NCBI RefSeq assembly: GCF_003333325.1
Contig: NZ_QOLC01000085.1
Coordinates: 1 to 14,844, forward strand
Direction of reading: 5' to 3'
Length of the DNA: 14,844 nt
Source: Candidatus Ulvibacter alkanivorans
GTDB lineage: Bacteria; Bacteroidota; Bacteroidia; Flavobacteriales; Flavobacteriaceae
The translations under genes were made by a program, and so were the position numbers. Under the pieces are notes generated by a model. The model had not been told where the DNA came from. It did no database searches and saw only the letters and a program-made list of their open reading frames with translations. Every line of letters starts with the position of its first letter. Within the stretch, counting starts at the first letter, position 1. This document shows, piece by piece, positions 8,397 through 14,844 of this stretch.

Positions 8397-8404
8397 TATT
8401 TTTG
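8397..8404 (+). promoter_or_regulatory. Candidate promoter for ddl-coaD
   Basis: TATTTTTG at 8397-8404 matches the TAnnTTTG -7 consensus. A TTC at 8372-8374 sits 22 bases upstream in place of TTG. The predicted leader before the ddl ATG at 8431 is about 20 bases. Together with the minus-strand element at 8352-8359, this forms a compact divergent promoter region. Confidence 0.5.
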
Positions 8405-8430
8405 TTAAACGTTGTAATTAGAACTTTGTT

Positions 8431-9414
8431 ATGGGTAAAAAGAATATTGCCGTAGCCATGGGAGGCTATTCAAGTGAATACGAGATATCGCTAAAAAGCG
8501 GTACGGTCGTATGTGAAGCACTGGCAAAACTTGATGCGTCGGTATATCCTATCCACATTTTAACTGACGGTTGGTATTACGTAGCCCAAGATGGCAGCAA
8601 ACATGTTGTTAACAAAGGGGACTTTAGCTTTAGCAACGGAAGTGAAACCGTACGACCCGATGTGGTTTTTAACACAGTACACGGCACTCCTGGCGAAGAC
8701 GGCTTGCTTCAGTCGTATTTTGAACTATTGGGTATCCCCCATACCACTTCCGGCTTCTATCAAGCTGCACTAAGTTTTAATAAACGCGATTGCCTTTCCG
8801 TAGTAAAAAACTTTGGGGTAAAATGCGCGAATTCGTACTACTTAAACAAAGGAACCGAGATCGATCGTGATGAAATCGTAAAAAAAGTAGGACTACCTTG
8901 TTTTGTGAAACCCAATAGAGCAGGATCGAGTTTTGGAATTAGCAAGGTTTCTGATATGGAACAATTGCTTCCGGCTATTAAAAAGGCCTATGAGGAAGAT
9001 GATGAGATCATAATTGAAACTGCCTTAAAAGGCACCGAAGTATCAGTAGGAGTATATACCCATAATAACGAAGCTGTGGTGCTAATGCCCACTGAAATTG
9101 TTTCTGAAAATGATTTCTTCGACTACGAAGCCAAATACTTAGGGAAATCTGACGAAATCACACCGGCCCGTATTTCCGAAGAGGACATGCAAAAAGTGCA
9201 AGAAGAGGCCAAACGCATTCACACATTGCTAAAAATGACCGGAGTTTCTCGTAGCGAATTCATTATTCAAAAAGGACAACCCTATTTCTTAGAAATTAAT
9301 GCTACACCGGGATTGTCTAAAGAAAGTATCATTCCGAAGCAAGTGAGACACGCCGGGATGACCCTAACCGAATTCTTCAGCTTACTTTTGGATGAGGCGC
9401 TTTCTAGAAAATAA
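8431..9414 (+). CDS. ddl: D-alanine--D-alanine ligase
   Basis: The product is 327 aa, a cytoplasmic ATP-grasp enzyme joining two D-alanines for peptidoglycan precursor synthesis. The N-terminal domain opens with IAVAMGGYSSEYEISLKSG, the Gly-rich loop with the conserved Glu-Ile-Ser that contacts substrate. VFNTVHGTPGEDGLLQ and GIPHTTS follow. The ATP-grasp region has CFVKPNRAGSSFGISKV (from about residue 158) and ETALKGTEVSVGVY. The C-terminal EINATPGLSKESIIPKQ (from about 288) carries the metal-binding Glu and Asn of the family. Length is normal. It is the first gene of a two-gene unit with coaD, 13 bases downstream, and is divergent from the PASTA gene. Confidence 0.96.
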   Translation: MGKKNIAVAMGGYSSEYEISLKSGTVVCEALAKLDASVYPIHILTDGWYYVAQDGSKHVVNKGDFSFSNGSETVRPDVVFNTVHGTPGEDGLLQSYFELLGIPHTTSGFYQAALSFNKRDCLSVVKNFGVKCANSYYLNKGTEIDRDEIVKKVGLPCFVKPNRAGSSFGISKVSDMEQLLPAIKKAYEEDDEIIIETALKGTEVSVGVYTHNNEAVVLMPTEIVSENDFFDYEAKYLGKSDEITPARISEEDMQKVQEEAKRIHTLLKMTGVSRSEFIIQKGQPYFLEINATPGLSKESIIPKQVRHAGMTLTEFFSLLLDEALSRK

Positions 9415-9427
9415 GTATCTTTAACCT

Positions 9428-9880
9428 ATGAGACGCGCAGTATTTCCCGGAAGTTTTGACCCTATTACCTTAGGGCATGTCGATATTATTAAAAGAGCCT
9501 TACCGCTGTTTGATGAGATCATTATAGCTATTGGCGTGAATGCCGAAAAAAAGTACATGTTCAATTTAGCCGATCGCAAACGATTTATTTCTGAAGCATT
9601 TTCAGGGAATTCGAAAGTAAGTGTACAAGACTACACTGGACTCACAGCCGATTTTTGTAAGGAAAAAGAAGCAGAGTTTATTGTAAGAGGCGTTCGTAAC
9701 ACAAATGATTTTACGTATGAACAGACCATCGCTCAAGCCAATGCCAAGGTAAATGGTGTAGATAGTGTGTTCTTGGTAAGCAGCCCGGAGTTTTCGCACA
9801 TTTCATCATCTATCGTACGAGATATCGCTCGAAATGGCGGCAATTATTCTAGTATTGTTCCCACATCGGTGACAAAGTAG
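9428..9880 (+). CDS. coaD: Phosphopantetheine adenylyltransferase
   Basis: The product is 150 aa. It catalyses transfer of AMP from ATP to 4'-phosphopantetheine, giving dephospho-CoA in the penultimate step of CoA synthesis. The N-terminus AVFPGSFDPITLGHVDII contains the nucleotidyltransferase T/HxGH-like motif (TLGH, His17). ADFCKEKEAEFIVRGVRN and the C-terminal HISSSIVRDIA (ISSSxVR) are further family signatures. Length is close to the family norm of about 160. It follows ddl by 13 bases, so the two are almost certainly co-transcribed, and a strong hairpin begins 24 bases after its stop. Confidence 0.96.
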   Translation: MRRAVFPGSFDPITLGHVDIIKRALPLFDEIIIAIGVNAEKKYMFNLADRKRFISEAFSGNSKVSVQDYTGLTADFCKEKEAEFIVRGVRNTNDFTYEQTIAQANAKVNGVDSVFLVSSPEFSHISSSIVRDIARNGGNYSSIVPTSVTK

Positions 9881-9904
9881 AACGAATAAAAAGTGATTAA
9901 AACG

Positions 9905-9939
9905 AAAAAACTCCTTCAGTTTTGCTGAAGGAGTTTTTT
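9905..9939. terminator. Bidirectional intrinsic terminator between coaD and rpsT
   Basis: A perfect 15-base inverted repeat (9905-9919 and 9925-9939) surrounds a 5-base loop TTTTG. The core CTCCTTCAG/CTGAAGGAG is flanked by six A on one side and six T on the other, so RNA from either strand forms a GC-containing stem followed by U residues. It lies 24 bases after coaD on the plus strand and 19 bases after rpsT on the minus strand. Confidence 0.93.
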
Positions 9940-9958
9940 AATAGGATAATTGAACTGA

Positions 9959-10210
9959 CTACAATGCAGCTACGTGCTTTGCCAATTGTGATTTAAGGTT
10001 AGCCGCCTTGTTATCGTGTATGATATTCTTCTTAGCTAACTTATCGATCATGGAAACCACCTCAGGAAACATCTTTTGAGCTTCTTTCTTGTCGGTAATC
10101 TCTTTCAACTTTTTCAAAGCATTACGCGTCGTTTTATGTTGGTAACGATTGCGTAAACGCTTTGTTTCGCTGTTTCTGATTCTCTTTAATGCTGACTTGT
10201 GATTCGCCAT
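9959..10210 (-). CDS. rpsT: Small ribosomal subunit protein bS20
   Basis: The product is 83 aa, highly basic and rich in Lys and Arg, with the family start [22 protein letters not shown]20 is a primary 16S rRNA-binding protein of the 30S subunit, made of a bundle of long helices. The C-terminal block [18 protein letters not shown] matches the conserved helix with Lys-Asn-Xaa-Ala-Ala-Xaa-Xaa-Lys-Ser features. The gene begins 26 bases after the 3' end of tRNA-Glu on the same strand. That short gap shows no promoter, so rpsT is probably read from the tRNA promoter. The terminator at 9905-9939 closes the unit. No Shine-Dalgarno sequence precedes the ATG. Confidence 0.96.
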   Translation of the reverse strand: MANHKSALKRIRNSETKRLRNRYQHKTTRNALKKLKEITDKKEAQKMFPEVVSMIDKLAKKNIIHDNKAANLKSQLAKHVAAL

Positions 10211-10236
10211 GTTCTAATTATTAGTTCAATTTTTTG

Positions 10237-10308
10237 TAGTCCGTAGGGGAATCGAACCCCTGTTACCAGGATGAAAACCTGGCGTCCTAACCCCTAGACG
10301 AACGGACC
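10237..10308 (-). tRNA. tRNA-Glu (anticodon UUC)
   Basis: The minus strand folds as a complete cloverleaf of 72 nt. The acceptor stem is GGTCCGT with ACGGACT, with a G-U closing pair. The D arm contains TAGGGGTTAGGA. The anticodon stem CCAGG/CCTGG encloses loop TTTTCAT with anticodon TTC. The T arm AGGGG/CCCCT has loop TTCGATT. The discriminator base is A. The 3' CCA is not encoded (the genomic sequence continues CAA), so it must be added enzymatically. Confidence 0.96.
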
Positions 10309-10329
10309 ATTTATTTTCAAATGCGGATG

Positions 10330-10359
10330 CAAAAATACAACTATTTTTTAATGTTGCAA
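10330..10359 (-). promoter_or_regulatory. Promoter for tRNA-Glu and rpsT
   Basis: On the minus strand, TTG (10359-10357), a 19-base spacer and TATTTTTG (10337-10330) match the Bacteroidota promoter consensus. The predicted start, a few bases after 10330, is about 15 bases before the mature tRNA 5' end, which suits a short 5' leader removed by RNase P. Confidence 0.7.
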
Positions 10360-10386
10360 ATCCTAAATAATTTTTTTTGAAAAAAA

Positions 10387-11862
10387 TCAATAAGCCTTTG
10401 CAAAAAGTACTCTTCTTGCTGAAGGTTTCCCTGTAACCATACACTTTCCTGCCTCAGTATCATCGTTCAAAGGTATACAGCGAATTGTCGCTTTGGTTTC
10501 ATTCTTAATACGTTCTTCAGTTTCAATTGTTCCATCCCAATGGGCTGAAACAAATCCGGCTTTTTCTTCTAATACCTTTTTAAAGTCCTCGTACGAATCA
10601 ACCTCTGTTGTCTTCTCAGTTCTAAAATCCAATGCTTTTTGATACAAATTCACTTGAATTTCTTCCATCAATAATTTAACTTTCTCAACTACCGCACTCG
10701 TTTCAATAAACTCTTTTTCTAAGGTATCTCTACGAGCCAGCTCTACCGTTCCTTTTTCAACATCTTTTGGCCCAATTGCAATGCGCACCGGCACGCCTTT
10801 TAACTCATACTCGTTGAATTTCCAGCCTGGTTTGTGAGTATCTCTATTGTCGAACTTTACACGAATGCCGTGAGCACGCAACTCGCTCATTAAGTCGTTA
10901 GCCACTTTGCTTACTGCTTCGAATTGTTCGTCATTTCGATAAATTGGAACAATAACCACTTGATCGGGTGCCAGTTTAGGAGGCAGCACCAATCCGTTAT
11001 CATCGCTATGGGTCATGATCAATGCACCCATTAAACGGGTCGATACACCCCAAGATGTGGCCCAAACGTATTCTTGCCCACCTTCTTTGGTGGCATATTT
11101 AACATCAAATGCCTTTGCAAAGTTTTGTCCTAAAAAGTGAGAAGTGCCAGCTTGTAAAGCTTTTCCATCTTGCATCAAGGCTTCAATACAATAGGTTTCC
11201 AATGCGCCTGCAAAACGTTCACTTTCTGTTTTCAATCCTTTTATAACAGGAACAGCCATATACTCTTCTACGAATTCCGCATAGACATGCATCATTTGTT
11301 CGGCTTCTGCTATTGCCTCATCTTTAGTTGCATGAGCCGTATGACCCTCCTGCCACAAAAATTCAGCAGTTCGCAAGAAGAGGCGTGTACGCATTTCCCA
11401 ACGAACCACATTGGCCCATTGGTTTACCAAAATAGGAAGATCGCGATACGACTGTATCCATTTTCGGTAAGTATCCCAAATAATGGTTTCTGAAGTTGGT
11501 CGAACAATAAGCTCCTCTTCTAATTTAGCATCGGGATCTACGACTATACCACTCCCATCTTCGGCGTTTTTAAGTCGGTAATGGGTCACAACAGCACATT
11601 CTTTCGCAAAACCATCTACATGGCTCGCTTCTTTACTAAAATAGGATTTTGGGATAAATAATGGAAAATAAGCGTTTTGATGTCCCGTTTCTTTGAACAT
11701 TTTATCGAGTTGCGCTTGCATTTTTTCCCAAATAGCAAATCCGTACGGTTTTATCACCATACAACCACGAACACCCGAGTTTTCGGCAAGATCTGCCTTG
11801 ATTACCAGGTCGTTATACCATTTCGAGTAATCCTCATTTCTAGTAGTTAAATTCTTAGCCAT
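10387..11862 (-). CDS. proS: Prolyl-tRNA synthetase, short archaeal/eukaryal-type
   Basis: The product is 491 aa, a class II aminoacyl-tRNA synthetase charging tRNA-Pro. The catalytic domain starts early ([14 protein letters not shown], then [15 protein letters not shown]). [16 protein letters not shown] and [20 protein letters not shown] give the TxE loop and motif 2. The segment between motifs 2 and 3 has no roughly 180-residue editing insertion as in E. coli ProRS, and the protein ends in the Ala-Lys-Ala-Tyr tail typical of the archaeal/eukaryal group. An anticodon-binding domain ([33 protein letters not shown]) precedes the C-terminal domain. That last domain keeps Cys462 and Cys474, but the earlier Cys pair expected for a zinc site is replaced by SAHWDGT-type residues. 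The gene is divergent from the next lipoprotein gene. Many Bacteroidota carry this ProRS type. Confidence 0.95.
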   Translation of the reverse strand: MAKNLTTRNEDYSKWYNDLVIKADLAENSGVRGCMVIKPYGFAIWEKMQAQLDKMFKETGHQNAYFPLFIPKSYFSKEASHVDGFAKECAVVTHYRLKNAEDGSGIVVDPDAKLEEELIVRPTSETIIWDTYRKWIQSYRDLPILVNQWANVVRWEMRTRLFLRTAEFLWQEGHTAHATKDEAIAEAEQMMHVYAEFVEEYMAVPVIKGLKTESERFAGALETYCIEALMQDGKALQAGTSHFLGQNFAKAFDVKYATKEGGQEYVWATSWGVSTRLMGALIMTHSDDNGLVLPPKLAPDQVVIVPIYRNDEQFEAVSKVANDLMSELRAHGIRVKFDNRDTHKPGWKFNEYELKGVPVRIAIGPKDVEKGTVELARRDTLEKEFIETSAVVEKVKLLMEEIQVNLYQKALDFRTEKTTEVDSYEDFKKVLEEKAGFVSAHWDGTIETEERIKNETKATIRCIPLNDDTEAGKCMVTGKPSARRVLFAKAY

Positions 11863-11917
11863 AGCAGGTAGTTTGGCACAAATGTTGTGACATTGTTAAA
11901 TGATTAGTGGTTCTCGG

Positions 11918-11948
11918 CAAAACTACTTATTTTTAAGAAGTCCAACAA
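11918..11948 (-). promoter_or_regulatory. Promoter for proS
   Basis: On the minus strand, TAGTTTTG (11925-11918) matches TAnnTTTG. Two TTG triplets lie upstream at suitable distances: 11945-11943 (17-base spacer) and 11948-11946 (20-base spacer). The leader to the proS ATG would be about 50 bases. Confidence 0.6.
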
Positions 11949-11963
11949 TAAAAACACAGCGTT

Positions 11964-12968
11964 ATGCAATTCAAATACATAAATTTCCACAAATCTATTC
12001 CGCTTCTATTATTAGGAGCTTTCGCGATGGTTCTATCCTCCTGCGGAACTTATAATAATAGTGCTTATGACGATACCGATGGAATATATATTTCCGAAGA
12101 GGAAACCGTTGGCGAACAAAGTTATTACAAGCAATATTTTCAAACCAAGATCAACGAACTGGAAAGCCTTCCAGAAGAAGACTTGATATTTACTGATATT
12201 GAATCCTATATTACTATCGAGTCCATGGACGAAGAAGGAAACATTATCATAGAAGAAGACTATTACGACGAAGGTTATGGTGTTTGGGGCTCAAACACCG
12301 ATGAGGTCACAATAAACTATTATAACAATTACGGCGGGTTAGGTCTATATGGGCCTGGTTTTGGATTTAATCATGGGTTTTACCCTTATGGATGGTATCA
12401 TAACTATTATTGGGGATATAGACCTTTTTGGAATATTGGTTTTGGATGGGGACACCCCTTCTATTATGGTGGCTTTCTCCACCCATATTATGGATACTAC
12501 GGTTACGGTAGTGGATTTTACGGATATGGTTATGGCTACGGATACGGCTACGGAAACAACATAGCGTACAACCGTGGAAGAAGAAATTTAGATTACAACT
12601 ATCGAGGACGCTCTAACTACAATGGAAGAAGCAATGTCTCTGATCGAAATAACCGCAGCTATTCAAGATCTGAGTACAATCGACGCGTCAATGCGAGAAA
12701 TGCCAGAAGCGCCCGTTACAATAGAAATAACAGCTCAATGCGATCTTCTAACTCAAGCGGCCGTGTACGCTCTATAAACAGAAGTGGTCGCACTAATCGA
12801 AGCTCGAATGTACGCGGTAGTTCTTCTACTCGATCTCGCACCATGTCTCGACCTAGTTCAAGATCTCGAAGTTCCTCTGGTTCTGTTCGAAGTTCAGGAA
12901 GCAGCTCTCGCTCAAGTGGATCAAGAGGCGGTGGCTCGTCTCGAAGAGGTGGCGGAGGTCGCGGATAA
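11964..12968 (+). CDS. Low-complexity lipoprotein: acidic, Tyr/Gly-rich and Arg/Ser-rich segments
   Basis: The product is 334 aa; I do not recognise a named family. The N-terminus has a hydrophobic stretch SIPLLLLGAFAMVL and a lipobox LSSC with Cys27 as the likely acylation site. Residues about 35-115 are acidic and contain most of the ordered-looking sequence (YKQYFQTKINELESLPEED, ITIESMDEEGN). About 116-200 is Tyr, Gly, Phe, Trp and Pro rich, ending in a run of Gly-Tyr dipeptides (about 186-197). About 203-334 is strongly basic, with Arg-Ser, Arg-Asn and Ser runs and a Gly/Arg end. The charge is thus segregated along the chain. Composition suggests a largely disordered envelope protein. It lies 33 bases upstream of the FadL-family gene in the same direction, so co-transcription is likely. 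A weak -7-like word TATTTTTA occurs at 11928-11935 without a well-placed TTG. Confidence 0.8.
   Translation: MQFKYINFHKSIPLLLLGAFAMVLSSCGTYNNSAYDDTDGIYISEEETVGEQSYYKQYFQTKINELESLPEEDLIFTDIESYITIESMDEEGNIIIEEDYYDEGYGVWGSNTDEVTINYYNNYGGLGLYGPGFGFNHGFYPYGWYHNYYWGYRPFWNIGFGWGHPFYYGGFLHPYYGYYGYGSGFYGYGYGYGYGYGNNIAYNRGRRNLDYNYRGRSNYNGRSNVSDRNNRSYSRSEYNRRVNARNARSARYNRNNSSMRSSNSSGRVRSINRSGRTNRSSNVRGSSSTRSRTMSRPSSRSRSSSGSVRSSGSSSRSSGSRGGGSSRRGGGGRG
12522..12551 (+). repeat. Degenerate hexanucleotide tandem repeat encoding Gly-Tyr
   Basis: Five consecutive six-base units of the form GGNTAY (GGATAT, GGTTAT, GGCTAC, GGATAC, GGCTAC) encode Gly-Tyr repeats inside the lipoprotein. Units differ at wobble positions, so the array is not a perfect slippage tract. 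Confidence 0.75.
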
Positions 12969-13001
12969 GAATAAATAACCACACAACTTATTTTCTAAAT
13001 T

Positions 13002-14522
13002 ATGAATCGAATAATTATATTAGTCGTAGCAGTCTTCGCTATGGCATTTTGTAACGCTCAAAACAGTACCGATGGACTTCGTTACGGAGTAGATAGAACG
13101 TATGGAACTGCAAGGTTTCAAGGAATGAGTGGAGCTTTTGGGGCGCTTGGTGGTGATTTATCGGCAATAGGCATCAACCCGGCCGGAAGCGCCGTGTTCT
13201 TACAAAACAACGCCACAGTTTCATTTTCTGTATTCGATAGAGAGAACGACGCCACGTACTTTAACACCGAAACGCGTAGTATAGACACCGATGTTAGTTT
13301 GAATCAAGCCGGACTGGTATTCGTATTCGATACAACCAATGAAGAATCTCCTTGGAAGAAATTTACACTAGGGCTAAATTTCGATAGTTCTCAAAATTAC
13401 AATGATGAACTTTTTGTCATAGGAACAGGAAACTCATCTATTAGCGAGTTCTTTTTAGCACAAGCGCAAGGTTTTCCATTAAACCTCTTAGAATTACGTC
13501 CTGGTGAATCGATTGCCGACTTATACACTTTTTTAGGGGAAACCGAAGGAGTGGCCGCTCAAAATGCTTTTCTAGGCTACCAAGGATTTATATTCGATCC
13601 TGTAGACCCCAACAATCAAAATAACACACAATACACTTCTAATGTTGCTCCTGGCAGCTTCAATCAAGAGTACGCGTATTTTACAGAAGGTTATAACGGA
13701 AAATACACATTAAATTTAGCGACACAGTACACCAATGATTTTTTCTTCGGAATAAATCTCAATTCACACGTAATCGATTATCGAAGAAGCACGTTTCTTT
13801 TCGAAACCAATTCGAATACGGGAAGTAGTGTAAATCAAATTGGATTTGAAAACAATCTTTCGGTATTAGGCACAGGGTTTTCAGCCCAAGTAGGTGCTAT
13901 TGCAAAACTTAATGATAAGTTTCGCTTGGGACTTACCTACGATACCCCTACTTGGTACGTTATTTCTGAAGAAACTTCACAAGCATTGGAAACTCGTAGA
14001 GTAGAAAATGGACAAAATATTTTTGAAACTGTAAATCCAAGAGTCATAAATGTTTTTGAAGACTACGAGTTAAGAACACCGGGTAAAGTAATGGCTAGTG
14101 CGGCTTATGTCTTCGGAAAATCAGGTCTAATAAGTTTCGATTATTCGTATAAGGATTATAGCAACACCAAGTTTAGCCCATCAAATGACCCTGTATTTAT
14201 AGGTGTAAATAGTGAAATTGATAATAGGTTAAAAGCCACATCCACATATCGATTGGGTGGAGAATACAGAATTAACAATATGAGTTTACGTGGCGGATAT
14301 CATTTTGAAGAGAGTCCTTATAAAGATGAAACCACTGTGGGAGACCTTAATGGTTTTTCTCTTGGCGCAGGTTATAACTTCGGAAACTACACCTTTGATG
14401 TTGCCTATGCACGTAGCGAACAAAGCAGAGAACAACAATTGTATAATGTCGGATTAACCGATAGCGCTTCTATTGAAACGACTTACAGCACCGTCGTTTT
14501 TACATTAGGTTTTCGACTTTAA
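13002..14522 (+). CDS. OmpP1/FadL-family outer-membrane transporter
   Basis: The product is 506 aa. Residues 1-19 are a signal peptide (MNRIIILVVAVFAMAFCNA, cleavage before Gln). The N-terminal block GTARFQGMSGAFGALGGDLSAIGINPAG is the conserved hatch-region signature of the OmpP1/FadL/TodX family, including the Asn-Pro-Ala-Gly motif. The rest alternates polar and hydrophobic residues as expected for about 14 beta strands, and the chain ends in a strand-like VVFTLGFRL. Family members form outer-membrane channels for hydrophobic compounds such as long-chain fatty acids; the substrate here is not known. It follows the low-complexity lipoprotein by 33 bases and is closed by a hairpin terminator 19 bases after the stop. 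The family call is strong. Confidence 0.9.
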   Translation: MNRIIILVVAVFAMAFCNAQNSTDGLRYGVDRTYGTARFQGMSGAFGALGGDLSAIGINPAGSAVFLQNNATVSFSVFDRENDATYFNTETRSIDTDVSLNQAGLVFVFDTTNEESPWKKFTLGLNFDSSQNYNDELFVIGTGNSSISEFFLAQAQGFPLNLLELRPGESIADLYTFLGETEGVAAQNAFLGYQGFIFDPVDPNNQNNTQYTSNVAPGSFNQEYAYFTEGYNGKYTLNLATQYTNDFFFGINLNSHVIDYRRSTFLFETNSNTGSSVNQIGFENNLSVLGTGFSAQVGAIAKLNDKFRLGLTYDTPTWYVISEETSQALETRRVENGQNIFETVNPRVINVFEDYELRTPGKVMASAAYVFGKSGLISFDYSYKDYSNTKFSPSNDPVFIGVNSEIDNRLKATSTYRLGGEYRINNMSLRGGYHFEESPYKDETTVGDLNGFSLGAGYNFGNYTFDVAYARSEQSREQQLYNVGLTDSASIETTYSTVVFTLGFRL

Positions 14523-14541
14523 TAGATTGGAATTAGCCATA

Positions 14542-14572
14542 AAAAAAGCTCCCTAAATTTGGGAGCTTTTTT
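14542..14572. terminator. Bidirectional intrinsic terminator after the FadL-family gene
   Basis: A perfect 12-base inverted repeat, AAAAAAGCTCCC (14542-14553) and GGGAGCTTTTTT (14561-14572), flanks a 7-base loop TAAATTT. A and T runs on both sides let it act for the plus-strand gene ending at 14522 and for the minus-strand gene ending at 14597. Confidence 0.92.
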
Positions 14573-14596
14573 AGTTCTAACAACTTCTAGCTAACA

Positions 14597-14844
14597 CTAT
14601 CTTTTTAAGGTAAAGTGCCCTCTAAATTCCTTTCTGGTATCGTCTTCTGTATACTCTACCAAAAACCAGTAATCACTCGAAGGCAACGGATTACCGTTAT
14701 AGGTTCCATCCCATCCCTGGGAAGTCGGGCTGATCTGCTTGAGCAGCTTCCCATAGCGGTCAAATATATAAATTTTTGCCGTAGGGTCACCATCTCCTAT
14801 TCCAATGATATTCCAAGTGTCGTGATACCCATCTTGATTAGGAG
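14597..14844 (-). CDS. C-terminus of a T9SS type B cargo protein (5' part outside window)
   Basis: Only the last 81 residues are visible; the frame is open to the right edge and ends with TAG at 14599-14597. The segment PNQDGYHDTWNIIGI, then AKIYIFDRYGKLLKQI, GWDGTYNGNPLPSSDYWFLV and the ending FRGHFTLKR match the gliding-motility-associated C-terminal domain (type B T9SS sorting signal). Such domains direct export through the type IX system and remain on, or are released from, the cell surface. The passenger part is out of view, so its function is unknown. Confidence 0.9.
   Translation of the reverse strand, partial: PNQDGYHDTWNIIGIGDGDPTAKIYIFDRYGKLLKQISPTSQGWDGTYNGNPLPSSDYWFLVEYTEDDTRKEFRGHFTLKR

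Noticed and set aside
10368..10387. A/T hairpin after proS as a terminator
   Set aside because: The inverted repeat consists only of A and T runs without a GC core, so it is too weak to call as an intrinsic terminator.
10226..10444. 72-aa minus-strand open frame
   Set aside because: It spans the tRNA-Glu gene and the 3' end of proS; its C-terminal residues are simply tRNA sequence translated.
12349..12564. 71-aa plus-strand open frame inside the lipoprotein gene
   Set aside because: It is an alternative frame of the Gly/Tyr repeat region. The main frame has a signal peptide and continues through the gene.
12716..12982. 88-aa minus-strand Pro/Leu/Glu-rich open frame
   Set aside because: It is the mirror of the Arg/Ser codons of the lipoprotein tail and has no independent start signal or recognisable domain.

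Overview
The window looks like chromosomal DNA of a marine-type Flavobacteriaceae bacterium (Bacteroidota); the genus cannot be told from the sequence alone. Four things point there. There is a C-terminal type IX secretion (T9SS) type B sorting domain at the right edge and a HYR/P-domain surface protein at the left edge. Several intergenic regions carry Bacteroidota-style promoters (TTG, 17-22 nt, TAnnTTTG) and starts without Shine-Dalgarno sequences. There is a stand-alone PASTA membrane protein between rluD and ddl. The prolyl-tRNA synthetase is of the short archaeal/eukaryal type.

Layout, left to right. (1) 1-1655, minus: the N-terminal 551 residues of a large secreted multidomain protein that runs off the left edge. 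(2) 1867-5166, plus: a 1099-aa predicted lipoprotein full of FG-GAP/VCBS calcium-loop repeats with a central ASPIC/UnbV domain. (3) 5177-6597, minus: a uracil-DNA-glycosylase-superfamily protein whose GTG start shares one base with the stop of yaaA (peroxide-stress protein). (4) 6680-8333, minus: rluD and the PASTA protein, overlapping. (5) 8431-9880, plus: ddl and coaD, transcribed away from the PASTA gene and closed by a strong hairpin at 9905-9939 that can serve both strands. (6) 9959-11862, minus: rpsT, tRNA-Glu(UUC) and proS, with a good promoter just upstream of the tRNA and another upstream of proS. (7) 11964-14522, plus: a charge-segregated Tyr/Gly- and Arg/Ser-rich lipoprotein followed by a FadL/OmpP1-family outer-membrane barrel, closed by a hairpin at 14542-14572. 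(8) 14597-14844, minus: the last 81 residues of a T9SS type B cargo protein.

How the genes fit together. The middle is housekeeping: cell wall precursor synthesis (ddl), CoA synthesis (coaD), and translation and ribosome maturation (proS, tRNA-Glu, rpsT, rluD). Envelope genes flank it: T9SS cargo, lipoproteins and a FadL barrel. No stretch over 300 bases lacks a gene. No insertion sequence, phage gene, CRISPR array or defence system was seen. I found no clear new system. The items most worth a second look are the translationally coupled yaaA-glycosylase pair with its atypical motif I, the HYR domain apparently split by an inserted domain, the bipartite acidic/basic lipoprotein, the ProRS C-terminal domain lacking part of its expected cysteines, and an over-represented 7-base word (TTCCGAA on either strand).
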